The notes below the pieces were generated by a model. That model was not told the origin of the DNA and searched no databases. It saw only the letters and a list, made by a program, of their open reading frames with translations. From Macrobrachium rosenbergii (taxonomy: Eukaryota; Arthropoda; Malacostraca; Decapoda; Palaemonidae), in assembly GCF_040412425.1 (NCBI RefSeq), contig NC_089744.1, positions 31,706,001 to 31,770,000 on the forward strand: a stretch of 64,000 nucleotides of DNA. Direction: 5' to 3'. Of the stretch, positions 54,868-64,000 are shown one piece after another. The stretch's first letter is position 1. Every line of letters starts with the position of its first letter. The position numbers and the translations under genes are program-made.

Positions 54868-55454
54868 GGCAAGGAAAGTGAGGATGCAGTTTTCATTAGA
54901 TTTCGTTCATCAAATTTTAATTTTTTCTTACAGAAAACACAATCTCGGTAAATTTACCCTAGAATATGAAAATACAATGCAAATTATGTCATATATGTTA
55001 AATCTGCAAAACAAAAACGTTCAGATACTTAAAAACACCATGGATGTCCGAAGTAATCAGAATTTCTCAGATGACTTCGTTCATAGAGGTCTAAAAGATA
55101 GTGTGTGGATATCTCGGTGTAGTACTGTTTATCAGAACGGCAATATTTACTTGTTTTCCGTTATGATCAGGCTTATTATTGCATCATCATACGAGGAAAT
55201 GATAATTTCTTTAATTTTTACACATTCATATTTGTATTTCACAGTGTTAAAAGTCAGCTGGAATTAATGGCAGTAAATGTTGTGAGTGCTAGGGTAGGTT
55301 GACCAAATCTATTTAAATCCACAAGAGCGTTCTCTATGATGTGAGGAGCAGCGCGAGAACTTCGGCGGGAAAACACAAGTAACTGGATGTTTCTTGACGT
55401 TGCCATAGTTTCTCTCTCTCTCTCTCCATTGCTAAACATACTATATAAATACAG

Positions 55455-55455
<1 letters not shown>
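54866..55455. other. No gene recognised
   Basis: A 129-codon forward frame (54878-55267) has no low-complexity but no recognised motif either. A short CT run lies at 55411-55426. Confidence 0.5.

Positions 55456-55512
<57 letters not shown>
55456..55512. repeat. (CT)n microsatellite
   Basis: Pure CT array of about 56 bp. Confidence 0.98.
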
Positions 55513-55517
<5 letters not shown>

Positions 55518-55933
55518 AACACTGCACTCGTTCCTTTATTGTTCCCCACGTTTTTCGTTGGACATTGCTCAAATTTAACTCTTGATTTCATTATGGAAGA
55601 TCGCGTTTCCGATTATGCAAGCATTCCGTTCATTCTGGTGTCATAAATTCATTTGTGTAAGGTTACTTGGTAAGTTATGTCGATAAATGTTTATTTTGCT
55701 CAGAATTGTCGCTGCAAATTGCAACTTGAACGAATACTGTAAAGCTTACTACTGCATTCAGGTATCAATGATTTCAGAACAGTAGAATATGACTGGAAGT
55801 TATAGGATGTCAAGCAAAAAACAACCACAATAAGACTGAAGCTCCTCCCTTTTCTAATGTTGCCAGATGTCGCATTATAGAGCAATATATGTTCGAAGAT
55901 TTAAAAATACTGTATCCTAACTTTCCTTGCCGA

Positions 55934-55937
<4 letters not shown>

Positions 55938-56010
<73 letters not shown>
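55938..56010. repeat. (TA)n(CA)n microsatellite
   Basis: About 57 bp TA followed by about 16 bp CA. Confidence 0.97.
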
Positions 56011-57668
56011 GATGCTCGCTTTCACTTCAGGTAAGTTTAAGTTTAGTAATAAATGGTACAGCAAGACGATTCTAGTTTTGGAATCCATTGCTATCATCAT
56101 GATTACAGAAAAACTTGAAAATAAAATCAAAATAGGGAATCTGTACAATCTTTAAAACTTCGTTTGAAACAAATATATCTTTTATATTTATTAAAATCAT
56201 TTAGAAATAGAATATAACAAAATAAACATAAAATGTGAACAGGGGTAATGTATTTACTTTGAAAAATACTGCAAGGCAGTACTTAAATATTATTACAAAT
56301 ACATGGTTTATTGAAAAAAGGACAGAATAAGCAAAAACTGCAAATAACAAGCAAACCTATGAGGCCCTTTACAAACTAAAAATGCTGTAAATTACAAAAA
56401 TGTGGAGAATATGCTTAACGAATGCCGAGTCTGCAAAAGTCCTGTGCTGAAGTAAACAGATGCACCAAACAATGACAATAACAACGGTTTAAGTAAATTC
56501 GGGTCACGGATATATGCATTTTCATTATTTTCTAATTGCGTGCTATTTTAAGGGCTAAGAAGTTAATACAGAAAATTATCTATCGGTGACAATAAATTCT
56601 TATACAATATTACTTCCAGCAGTCCCCTATAAAGTGTAAGTAAACAACCTTGATTAGGAGGCAACAGTTTCAGATTTCCGGCGCAACGAATCGATTGTGC
56701 AAACACTAAGACATAACTGAATTACCTATTTTTAATGCAACTTTATTACAGGGGACATTCGGCACTGGAACTCCTTAAGTGAAATTAGTCTCCTTATCAA
56801 TAATAATAATTAATGGCTTCCAACAGAGCGCAACACTGCTAACACAAACATCCACTGACTCTCCTCTTGGCGTCCGCCAGGTTATCTCGAGACCAGCCTT
56901 AGCTGGTGGCCATTCGGCAAAGAAAGATAACACAAGTGATCCAGTAGTCCATCAGCATCATGTTTAACAGAGATGACGCGATGTCACACTGATTAACACG
57001 GGAGTTCTTCGAAGAAAATTGAGGAAGTCCCTTCAAAACATTTCTATGCAACTGGGTGTTCATCAGACGTTGCTATTCAAGCTTAAAGCACTGTTGCCTG
57101 CAATCGCCGTTCATTTTCAGTTCTTATTCTTTTGCCTACGGTTTGTCTATCAATTTCCTCATTTCTACTTTTCTTGCATTTAATTCTACTCTTGCTTTCT
57201 AGAAGTTATTTCGGAAGCGAACTGTCTTTTAAGGGTCTGTTCAACGTGCATTAATAATAAAAATGTTTTCTATCACCAATGAATCTCCTTTCGTAAGAGG
57301 GCGTGGTTTGGAAACTAGACAGCAACTACACAAAATTCATCTTCCAAGTACTGAAAACGGACGAACTCATTTGCAAACGCAGTCCCTGTTGCAAAAACAA
57401 AGGGACTAAAAATAAAAACGATACTAATACTGCAAAAACTTTAAAATAATATGAATGTCGAACACCAACATGAGGAAAATTCAACATCTGAGAGCTAGTA
57501 ATAGGCAGGACCCACAAAGACTTAGTGGGTCCTGGTAACTGGATACAAATGCCCGAATTTTAAATTATACGACTTGGAGATTTCGGGCCCAGATGAGACC
57601 CGTCTTCAGCCAAAGAAGCAAGCTGAGCAGGCTCTATGAAGCTCTAAGATTTATTATTCTTAATTAAG

Positions 57669-57670
<2 letters not shown>
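56011..57670. other. No gene recognised
   Basis: Unassigned, AT-rich in the first half. Nothing in the short open frames is recognisable. Confidence 0.55.

Positions 57671-57724
<54 letters not shown>
57671..57724. repeat. (ATA)n microsatellite
   Basis: Trinucleotide AAT/ATA array of about 54 bp. Confidence 0.98.
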
Positions 57725-57739
57725 TATACGTACGTACGC

Positions 57740-58380
57740 AGATTATGCAGTCTTAATCAGCTAAACGCTAAAGAAATATTGACGGAGTATGTCCAATGGG
57801 AAAAAATTACATTAGATACTGAAAGGATTAATGAGGATATTTCAAATATGTTGGGGCAATGATAACCAATACAGGTTCTCTCGAGTTAGACTTTGGTGAA
57901 AGACGAAAAAAGGTCAGTCAAACAATGGGATGGCAGAATAAATTTGGAAATCAAATATACTGAAACTGCGACGGTCAAATTCTACACAAGTCTTGTACGA
58001 TCTGAATTGCTACATGGACATGATTCATTGTATAACAATGAAATTCTATCCAAAAGATTTTCTCTGTTTGAGAACAAAGCTTTAGAAAGAATATCAGAAG
58101 TCAGATGGCAGCAGAGAATAAAAGGATTATACCCCTAGGGAAATTATGGTAGTTCGTTATGCTGATGAGATAATGCCATATAGATGGATTTGGCCTTTAC
58201 CAGTCCGTCTCACCACCCAAGGGAAAACAGAACGTGATGGTGTCAACAAAGTGTGGGCACCAAAAGTCTGAAGATTTAGACGTAACTGGGAGAGAATTAT
58301 TATGAGACGGGAGATCAATGGACGTGAAGGCACACAAAAGAGAACAGTCCCTTTACATCGTACGGCGCTGGAGGCGATGT
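57740..58380 (+). pseudogene. LINE C-terminal fragment
   Basis: Blocks NMLG....TGSLELDFGER (~57848-57903), FYTSLVRSELLHGHDSLYNN (~57981-58040) and RFSLFENKALERISEVRWQQ (~58056-58115) correspond to FKYLG..LN.DGSL, IYRVMVRSISIYGHES and KFLAFENKALRRI in LINE-A at 28.1-28.35 kb. The open frame 57893-58138 covers the middle of this. Further on, readable pieces such as [18 protein letters not shown] suggest the R-P-rich C-terminus. It is related to but clearly distinct from LINE-A and has an ATA array in place of its 5' part. Confidence 0.65.
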
Positions 58381-58388
58381 TTATATCT

Positions 58389-58605
<217 letters not shown>

Positions 58606-58607
58606 GC

Positions 58608-58853
58608 GTCTTTTATAACTCATTGGGCCTCTGTTGGCCTACGCAGATAAGATAACTGGACATGAGTCGACCCAAGTTGGTTGCAGCAACGGTTAGGAAA
58701 AGCGTAGAACTAGCAACCTCATAAAAAGGCTAATCCGGAGCCAGCTTCTCCAAAGGGAGAGGGCATTTCGATTATACACACACACATAAATACATACCTA
58801 CGTATGTATGTATAGATACATATATATACAGTATATATATATATAAACATACA

Positions 58854-58903
<50 letters not shown>

Positions 58904-59104
58904 GTGGGTATTTCTTTATGTATGTGTGTGTACTCGAAATGTCTTTCCCCTTTGGAGAAGCTGGCTCCGGATGATCAGCTAGCCTTTCGGAGGTTGCTAT
59001 CTTCATGCCTTTTTCTTACCATGGCTGCAACCAACTTGCGGTCGACTCCTATCCAATTATCTTTAAGTGCGTAGTCAACAGAGGCCCAATGAGTTATAAA
59101 AGAG
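58608..59104. repeat. Large imperfect hairpin, ~195-bp arms
   Basis: The left arm (58608-58806) and right arm (about 58901-59104) are reverse complements with scattered mismatches. Shared blocks in left-arm orientation: TTTTATAACTCATTGGGCCT, AAGTTGGTTGCAGC, TAGCAACCTC and CCGGAGCCAGCTTCTCCAAA. The ~95-bp loop is mostly TA/TATG microsatellite. Transcription of either strand would give a long double-stranded RNA. The right flank reads on the reverse strand as an open frame (58975-59175) with ASVDYALKDNWIGVDRKLVA that I cannot assign. It is either a foldback element or two opposite insertions of one repeat. Confidence 0.9.
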
Positions 59105-60650
59105 CATACCCGTATCTTTCCTTCTTCGCCTGGAATTCGAACTTTGGCCAAAGGGATTCGGGTACGCCTAAACAACGTTCGACCAAATCATGTGTCACAA
59201 CGGAGAAAATGAGACACTGCAAATCATAAAAACTGAGAAACTCATTTGTTTGCGCGCACGAAGCAAAACTGCATCCAATTTTACCCGATCTCACAAAGAA
59301 CCCACGATTCCATAGGAATGGCTGTCACGTCAAAAATGGAACGACATTCGAATATTCATGTCACGAGAACAAAAAATTGCTCGATCTCATTCCATTTTAA
59401 CCCCTAACCACCGCCCACCACCCCTCCCCTCCCTTCCCTCCGCCGACCCCAAAAAGAATAATATTTCATGATTAAAGGTTGACCTTTAGACAGAATAACG
59501 ACGTTCAATAAGGGTACGCGCATTCGCTGATCCAACACAATAAATATAATTTCTCTTTCATTTTGTTCCAAGGGCTATCTTCATAAATTTCCTCTGAATT
59601 TGCGAATTAATTCTCCTGGAGTTTATAGCCAATGAATGTCACATTTTACTAAATAAAAGTTATTAATTTCTGCTCAGTTTAACACAATGCATCAAACAAA
59701 TCATATTCATGACACATGAATTTCACGGCTGCTATTGTTATTTTATTATCATGGTTAAAAATCTTACGAATTCTCAATTTCAGAATCGCGCAATGTCGTC
59801 CGACTGCCATGAACCAACGGGCTTCTTCCTTAGCGAATCCACTTAAGACAAAATTTCGATCCCTTGAATCGTAACCAAGCAACCACACGACTCGCATTAT
59901 AGCTTGTCAAAGTAAGCCATTTTCTCCATAACCGCCCAATCATTCCAAACTGCCAGTAACTATTTAATCGGTCATTTCCAAATTGGTGACTGATCCTAAA
60001 CAAAAAATAACCAGTAATTTCTCATCAGGTATGGGTAATGTTAATGGCATGACTATTCAAATTGGACAAACATTCGTTTTGATCAAGCTTAAAAGGCCAT
60101 TACCTTGCACAGTAAGCTTTAAGGAAGGAACAACATGCCCAGATGTGAAAAGAGCTGACACAGAGAGGAATTTACGAAAAGTAGAAAAAATCATTCATAA
60201 TCATGCACAAAACACACTGAATTCGAAAAAGTGACAAAAATATGACGGCACTTTAATTACGTATCAGATCTCATAACAGTCTTATGAGCAACAGCATTAA
60301 TGATAAAAGGAAGATCCTTCCAATGTTTGACACTTAAGGGAGGTGCGACATCTAGCTGGCACTGGGCAGCGTAACAACGTGCCACCTCAACAAAATCTGA
60401 ATCCTGATGCTCGCCAAGGCAAGCAGGATGCATTAATGAGCAGGCATTTAAAGTTCCTGCGCTTTTACTTTGAAGAATGGAGGCTGTTAGTACTGGCAGA
60501 ACAGGTTCTCTCCTGGAGATTGTTCAAAGTCATGAAACAAGCACTTCATGCAATCTTGTCTGAATGATAAAGAGCCCGCGAGGTCGCCGGCATTCAGACA
60601 TGGTAATACAAATCAGAAAAAAAATCTGAAGCGTTTGACTTTAATACAAT
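59105..60650. other. No gene recognised
   Basis: C-rich patch at 59400-59450 (CCACCGCCCACCACCCCTCC). Short open frames without motifs. Confidence 0.55.
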
Positions 60651-60995
60651 ATGAGTGAGGATACTAGAAGCCTTACGAACAATATTTGGCCTTTTCGTAG
60701 TATAAGATCATTTACTTTGAGAGGGGCGGTAAAACAAAGCTCACAATACCAGTTAAGACGGGTGATCAAGACAAAACAAAAACACAACGAACAAAAATTC
60801 TACTTTCATGGCTGCCTAAAATCGGGAATGGAATCAAGTATGCACTTTTCGACACCTTTATTTCGAAGTTATGAGGTTAGTCTTATAATAAACAAGTTCA
60901 AAAACAGAGCAAAAATCAATATGAACCAATTCAGACCCAAAAACCATAACATTAAATTACGCAACTTCCTCATAGGGTATATCAGTTCTTTGTAG
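60651..60995 (+). CDS. Unassigned 114-codon open frame
   Basis: A forward frame from ATG 60651 to the stop at 60993-60995. The product is basic, free of simple repeats and unrecognised. Nothing nearby (splice signals, polyadenylation pattern, paralogue) supports it, and frames of this length arise by chance in a 64-kb window. Confidence 0.1.
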   Translation: MSEDTRSLTNNIWPFRSIRSFTLRGAVKQSSQYQLRRVIKTKQKHNEQKFYFHGCLKSGMESSMHFSTPLFRSYEVSLIINKFKNRAKINMNQFRPKNHNIKLRNFLIGYISSL

Positions 60996-61877
60996 AATGA
61001 AGTAAAACTAAGAGTGATTTACGCTCCATCGATCTGTTTCACTCCTCATCAAATACCAATGCAAACTTATGCTTTTTTTTTTTTATAAAAACTAAAGCTA
61101 CTACAGTGCAGTGCTGTACTAGAAGCATTAACTTTTTACCACAAACACAAAATCCACCTCCCCGTACAATATCTAAATAAGGGCTGTTATAAATGAAGTT
61201 TACTTGAGAATATAACAGTACCGGTACCAATAATGTGCTGTCACAAAAACTGATGGTGTTAATTTGGAGGGTTTTTTAAACTTATGTTCAACAACGAAGA
61301 GTTTTCATTGCGAATAGCAGTAACAATTACACATAATCATGTACCACTTCAGAAGCAAATTGTCTTATTTCTTTAACAATAACCGTGAGGTTCGGACTAG
61401 ATTATTCCCCGACAGACAGTAACTGATATATTCGCTTTAATCACCATCAGTGGCCTGTGGTAGCTTCTTCACCAATGTTTTTTCGTTGAGAAACGATACA
61501 TCCTCCATTCCCCCTTCTCAGAGAATGTTAAAGTATTTTCTCAGGTTAAAACATCATTACTACTTTACAGGCTCAAGCACATGACCTGTTTAATGAACGC
61601 ATTATTTTCTATGCTCTCACTGAATGAAGTGTTTTAAAAAGACGGTACGTAAAGACTTAGGCTACAGATGGCACATACATCAAATCTATTCAAACATGGC
61701 CTTGAGACATGAGAATTCCGTGTAAAATGAATTTCTTATCAACTAAATCAATCAAGTTTCAAGTCTGACGACTGACCTATTGCTTTGGCTTTGACAAGTA
61801 TTTCTATATTTAAGTTCCAAAATTAAAGAAAAACGATTCATCACCGAAAACAAAATACAATAAGAGCCGGTTTCCAT
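60996..61877. other. No gene recognised
   Basis: A T-run near 61073-61084; otherwise unassigned. Confidence 0.55.
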
Positions 61878-62288
61878 TTATACAAACATAGAGGTATGGA
61901 CTGGCTCACAGTGTAAACAACAACAATTACCATAAAAAAAACCTTTGTGCTTAACAACAATGATACAGATACAGTATTCGCTGGCACACTTTATTCTTAG
62001 TAAAAGTTGTACACAAGTCTCAAATCCTTCTTCATATTTATATTTTCCTTCTAACATGCCCAATATATGTGCACATATTTCCTGTCCATTCGACCTCAAC
62101 ACATAAATTCTTCTTCGACAGTAAACATTATGAAATGGCTTCCTTATGACCCGTTCACTCAGCAAACTCCATTTATCGATTTTTACAACAGAAGAAAACA
62201 ATTCAGTGATACTTCCACTCTTACGATCTCCCACCGAAGATATCTGACTACAAGCAGAATCTGGTTGCTTGGATGTGCTTCTAAACAT
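61878..62288 (-). CDS. Unassigned 136-codon open frame
   Basis: The longest open frame free of simple repeats apart from the PLE. ATG at 62288, stop at 61878-61880. It contains SSVGDRKSGSITELFSSVVK, CRRRIYVLRSNGQEICAHIL and a Cys-rich end (YCICIIVVKH, GNCCCLHCEP). I do not recognise a family. The opposite strand also has a frame of 95 codons over half the length, which weakens the case. It may be a terminal exon or chance. Confidence 0.15.
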   Translation of the reverse strand: MFRSTSKQPDSACSQISSVGDRKSGSITELFSSVVKIDKWSLLSERVIRKPFHNVYCRRRIYVLRSNGQEICAHILGMLEGKYKYEEGFETCVQLLLRIKCASEYCICIIVVKHKGFFYGNCCCLHCEPVHTSMFV

Positions 62289-62783
62289 TTAGCAAGTCAA
62301 GCAATCGCACTCCCATTAACCCATCGGATCGCATTATGTTCACTGTGTTCATAACACATATCGTGTCGAAGACGATGCGATTGTGGGACTGCAATATTGA
62401 GCAACTACCCAATCGTAGTTACTGAAAGAAGGTAAGCATGATGAAAATCGAATTCGGGTCAAGAGCAGCAGCACAAAGACGCACTTCAGTACGACGCGAC
62501 GTTCCCGAAAAATGTCACTTCGTGTTCCGTAAAATGGAACCTATACTCATAAGGACTAAAAACACCCTAAAGCAGTTGACCAAACTAAAAACTGAAATCC
62601 TAAAAGACCCCTATTAACCAAATAAAACCAATTTCTTGCTACATGCAGTGCTTTTGTTAGATTAAATCCGGTTGTGAAAGACAGCATCAACACCGTACAT
62701 AGTGAAAATACAGTGATTCTAAGTTCAAGCACAAGATTCAAAATAAAGTTGAAATATAATATTATAGTATATGAGGAAATGAT

Positions 62784-62860
62784 ATTGTGATGTTGTTTCC
62801 AAGTGTTAGTATCCTTCTGTTGAACAAATGGATACTAAAACTTGGAAAAAACATCACAAT
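62784..62860. other. 31-bp-stem hairpin, microRNA-precursor-sized
   Basis: 62784-62814 and 62830-62860 are inverted repeats with 29 of 31 positions complementary; the two mismatches are G opposite A. The loop is 15 nt (TTCTGTTGAACAAAT). Total length is 77 nt. The fold is stable on either strand. Arm ends are ATTGTGATGTT and AACATCACAAT. I do not recognise a known microRNA seed. A tiny MITE or solo inverted repeat is an equally good reading. Confidence 0.75.
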
Positions 62861-63012
62861 TAACACACTTCTGAAACAGAAACATCTTTACATGGCCAAG
62901 ATGATGGTCACTATCATTTGAGTTGTGAAATGAATTAACAGCAGCACTTTATGGAGTACGTGCAAGGGTTGAAAAAAGGAAACTGAAATTGTAAGATTAA
63001 AAAAAAAAGGAT

Positions 63013-63320
63013 GGAGTGGAATATAAAATTTAGGCCAAAGGCCAAGCGTTAGGACCTATGAGGTCATTCAGCACTTAAAGTGAAACCGGCAGCGAAAAGA
63101 TTTTAAAGGTGTAACAAAAGGGAAACCTCACAGTTGCACTAAGAGAAAATCGTTAGGAGAGGGTGGAAAGTACGGTGGAAGAAAGAGAATATGAACGGGG
63201 GTACAGTAAAAGGAATGAAAAGAGTTGCAGCTAGGGGCCGAAGGGATACTGCAAAGAACCTTAAGTAATGCCTACAATGCACCACGTGGGCTGCAATGAC
63301 GGCACTACCCTCCTAAGGGG
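63013..63320 (+). mobile_element. ~300-bp interspersed repeat, copy 3
   Basis: Same family as 38481 and 44082: AGGCCAAAGGCCAAGCGTTA, GGACCTATGAGGTCATTCAG, GAGAATATGAACGGGGGTAC and GCAAAGAACCTTAAGTAATG in order, ending GGCACTACCCTCCTAAGGGG. Its 5' start GGAATATAAAATTTAGGCC parallels GGAATGGGTCATAAAATTAG in copy 1, placing the element start there. An A-run (~63000-63008) precedes it. Confidence 0.9.
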
Positions 63321-64000
63321 AATGTTAAAAAAATAAGTGACAAATACGAATTACATATAAAAGATACCGGCTTTGGCCCACACAACTGAGGGAAAGGTTG
63401 TAGAGAAAGAAAATGAAGAACTGGGAAGTGACATATGAAACAGATAAGACAAATGAACACTTGAATGACGAAAGATACCTAGACAGTGTAGGGTACAGAA
63501 GTCAGAATACCAATGATACAAGATGTATTTACAAAAATAGGGGCAATATAGAAATTTCTGTATGATCCTTAATAAAACAGAATAGGTTCAACGTTCAAAA
63601 GAAGGAAATTCCAGTGATGAGCAAAGCAAACTACGGGCGATTTCTTTCGTGGAGATATGAAAAACTAACAAAGACTAAACTATCAGCTAGGTATTGAAAA
63701 CGTGACGAGTCAAAGACAAAAACATACCAATTCGAGACCAAAGTTGTTCAATACAACTCTGGAGGAACAATGAGTCAAGAGAGGTCAATAGCTTGACTCA
63801 ACTGACAAAATGTGTGATGCGCAACATAAACGTTTATTTTAAAAAAATTATCACCAAGAAAATATATGAACGTCATCTGACATAGGTGCCAAATAAAAAC
63901 TTATAAGGTTGTCGTCGACAGAGGATATAAAACTCTTGAAAATTATAAAAAAAAGTGCATAAATATCAATCCCCTACAAATATTAGTGGATTAAACCTAT
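63321..64000. other. No gene recognised
   Basis: AT-rich sequence to the window end without arrays, motifs or repeats matching the rest of the window. Confidence 0.55.

Overview
This is eukaryotic, intergenic-looking DNA dominated by repeats. More than forty dinucleotide and trinucleotide arrays ((TA)n, (GA)n/(CT)n, (CA)n/(TG)n, (ATT)n, (GAA)n, often compound) alternate with degenerate retroelements. The combination of extreme microsatellite density, a Penelope-like element with a GIY-YIG domain, and SINE families that I remember as common in shrimp, prawn and crab sequences points to a decapod crustacean. That assignment is an inference and no species can be named. I found no host protein gene, functional tRNA or rRNA gene, or prokaryotic feature that I can support. 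Most long open frames are translations of microsatellites (repeats of SL, YI, RE, TH or CV).

Layout. 1-5.7 kb: arrays, two head-to-head SINE fragments, a broken Penelope-like retroelement (PLE) whose 3' end is present again upstream in inverted orientation, and two full copies of a tRNA-derived SINE with clear target-site duplications (13 bp and 18 bp). 5.7-12.4 kb: mostly unassigned single-copy-looking DNA with arrays and one CAG/GGC tract. 12.4-14.9 kb: a very degenerate minisatellite with a period near 34 bp, interrupted by a possible LINE tail. 16-17.4 kb: a tRNA-like SINE head with a compound microsatellite tail, and a 5S-rRNA-derived SINE. 20-25 kb: remnants of a LINE family (LINE-B), one of them in scrambled order. 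26.5-28.7 kb: the best-preserved reverse transcriptase in the window (LINE-A), carrying a YADD motif but broken by frameshifts and stops. 36.5-36.9 kb: a reverse-strand LINE fragment of a third type. 38.5, 44.1 and 63.0 kb: three copies of a ~300-bp interspersed repeat, all in the same orientation. 39.4-40 kb: a second degenerate minisatellite (period near 32 bp). 46 kb: a second PLE 3' end with a hammerhead-ribozyme-like fold. 49-50.3 kb: a ~330-bp inverted duplication. 51.6-52.4 kb: another LINE-B remnant. 53.9-54.8 kb: a tandem array of 272-bp units, each starting with a tRNA-like pol III promoter. 57.7-58.4 kb: another LINE fragment. 58.6-59.1 kb: a ~195-bp-arm hairpin. 62.8 kb: a 31-bp-stem, microRNA-sized hairpin.

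The elements do not form a pathway. What links them is the repeated junction between retroelement ends and dinucleotide arrays: nearly every PLE, SINE or LINE fragment starts or ends directly at a (TA)n or (CA)n tract. The most notable items are the PLE with an inverted terminal copy and possible ribozyme motif, the 5S-derived SINE, the tandem SINE array, the two ancient minisatellites and the three large inverted repeats.
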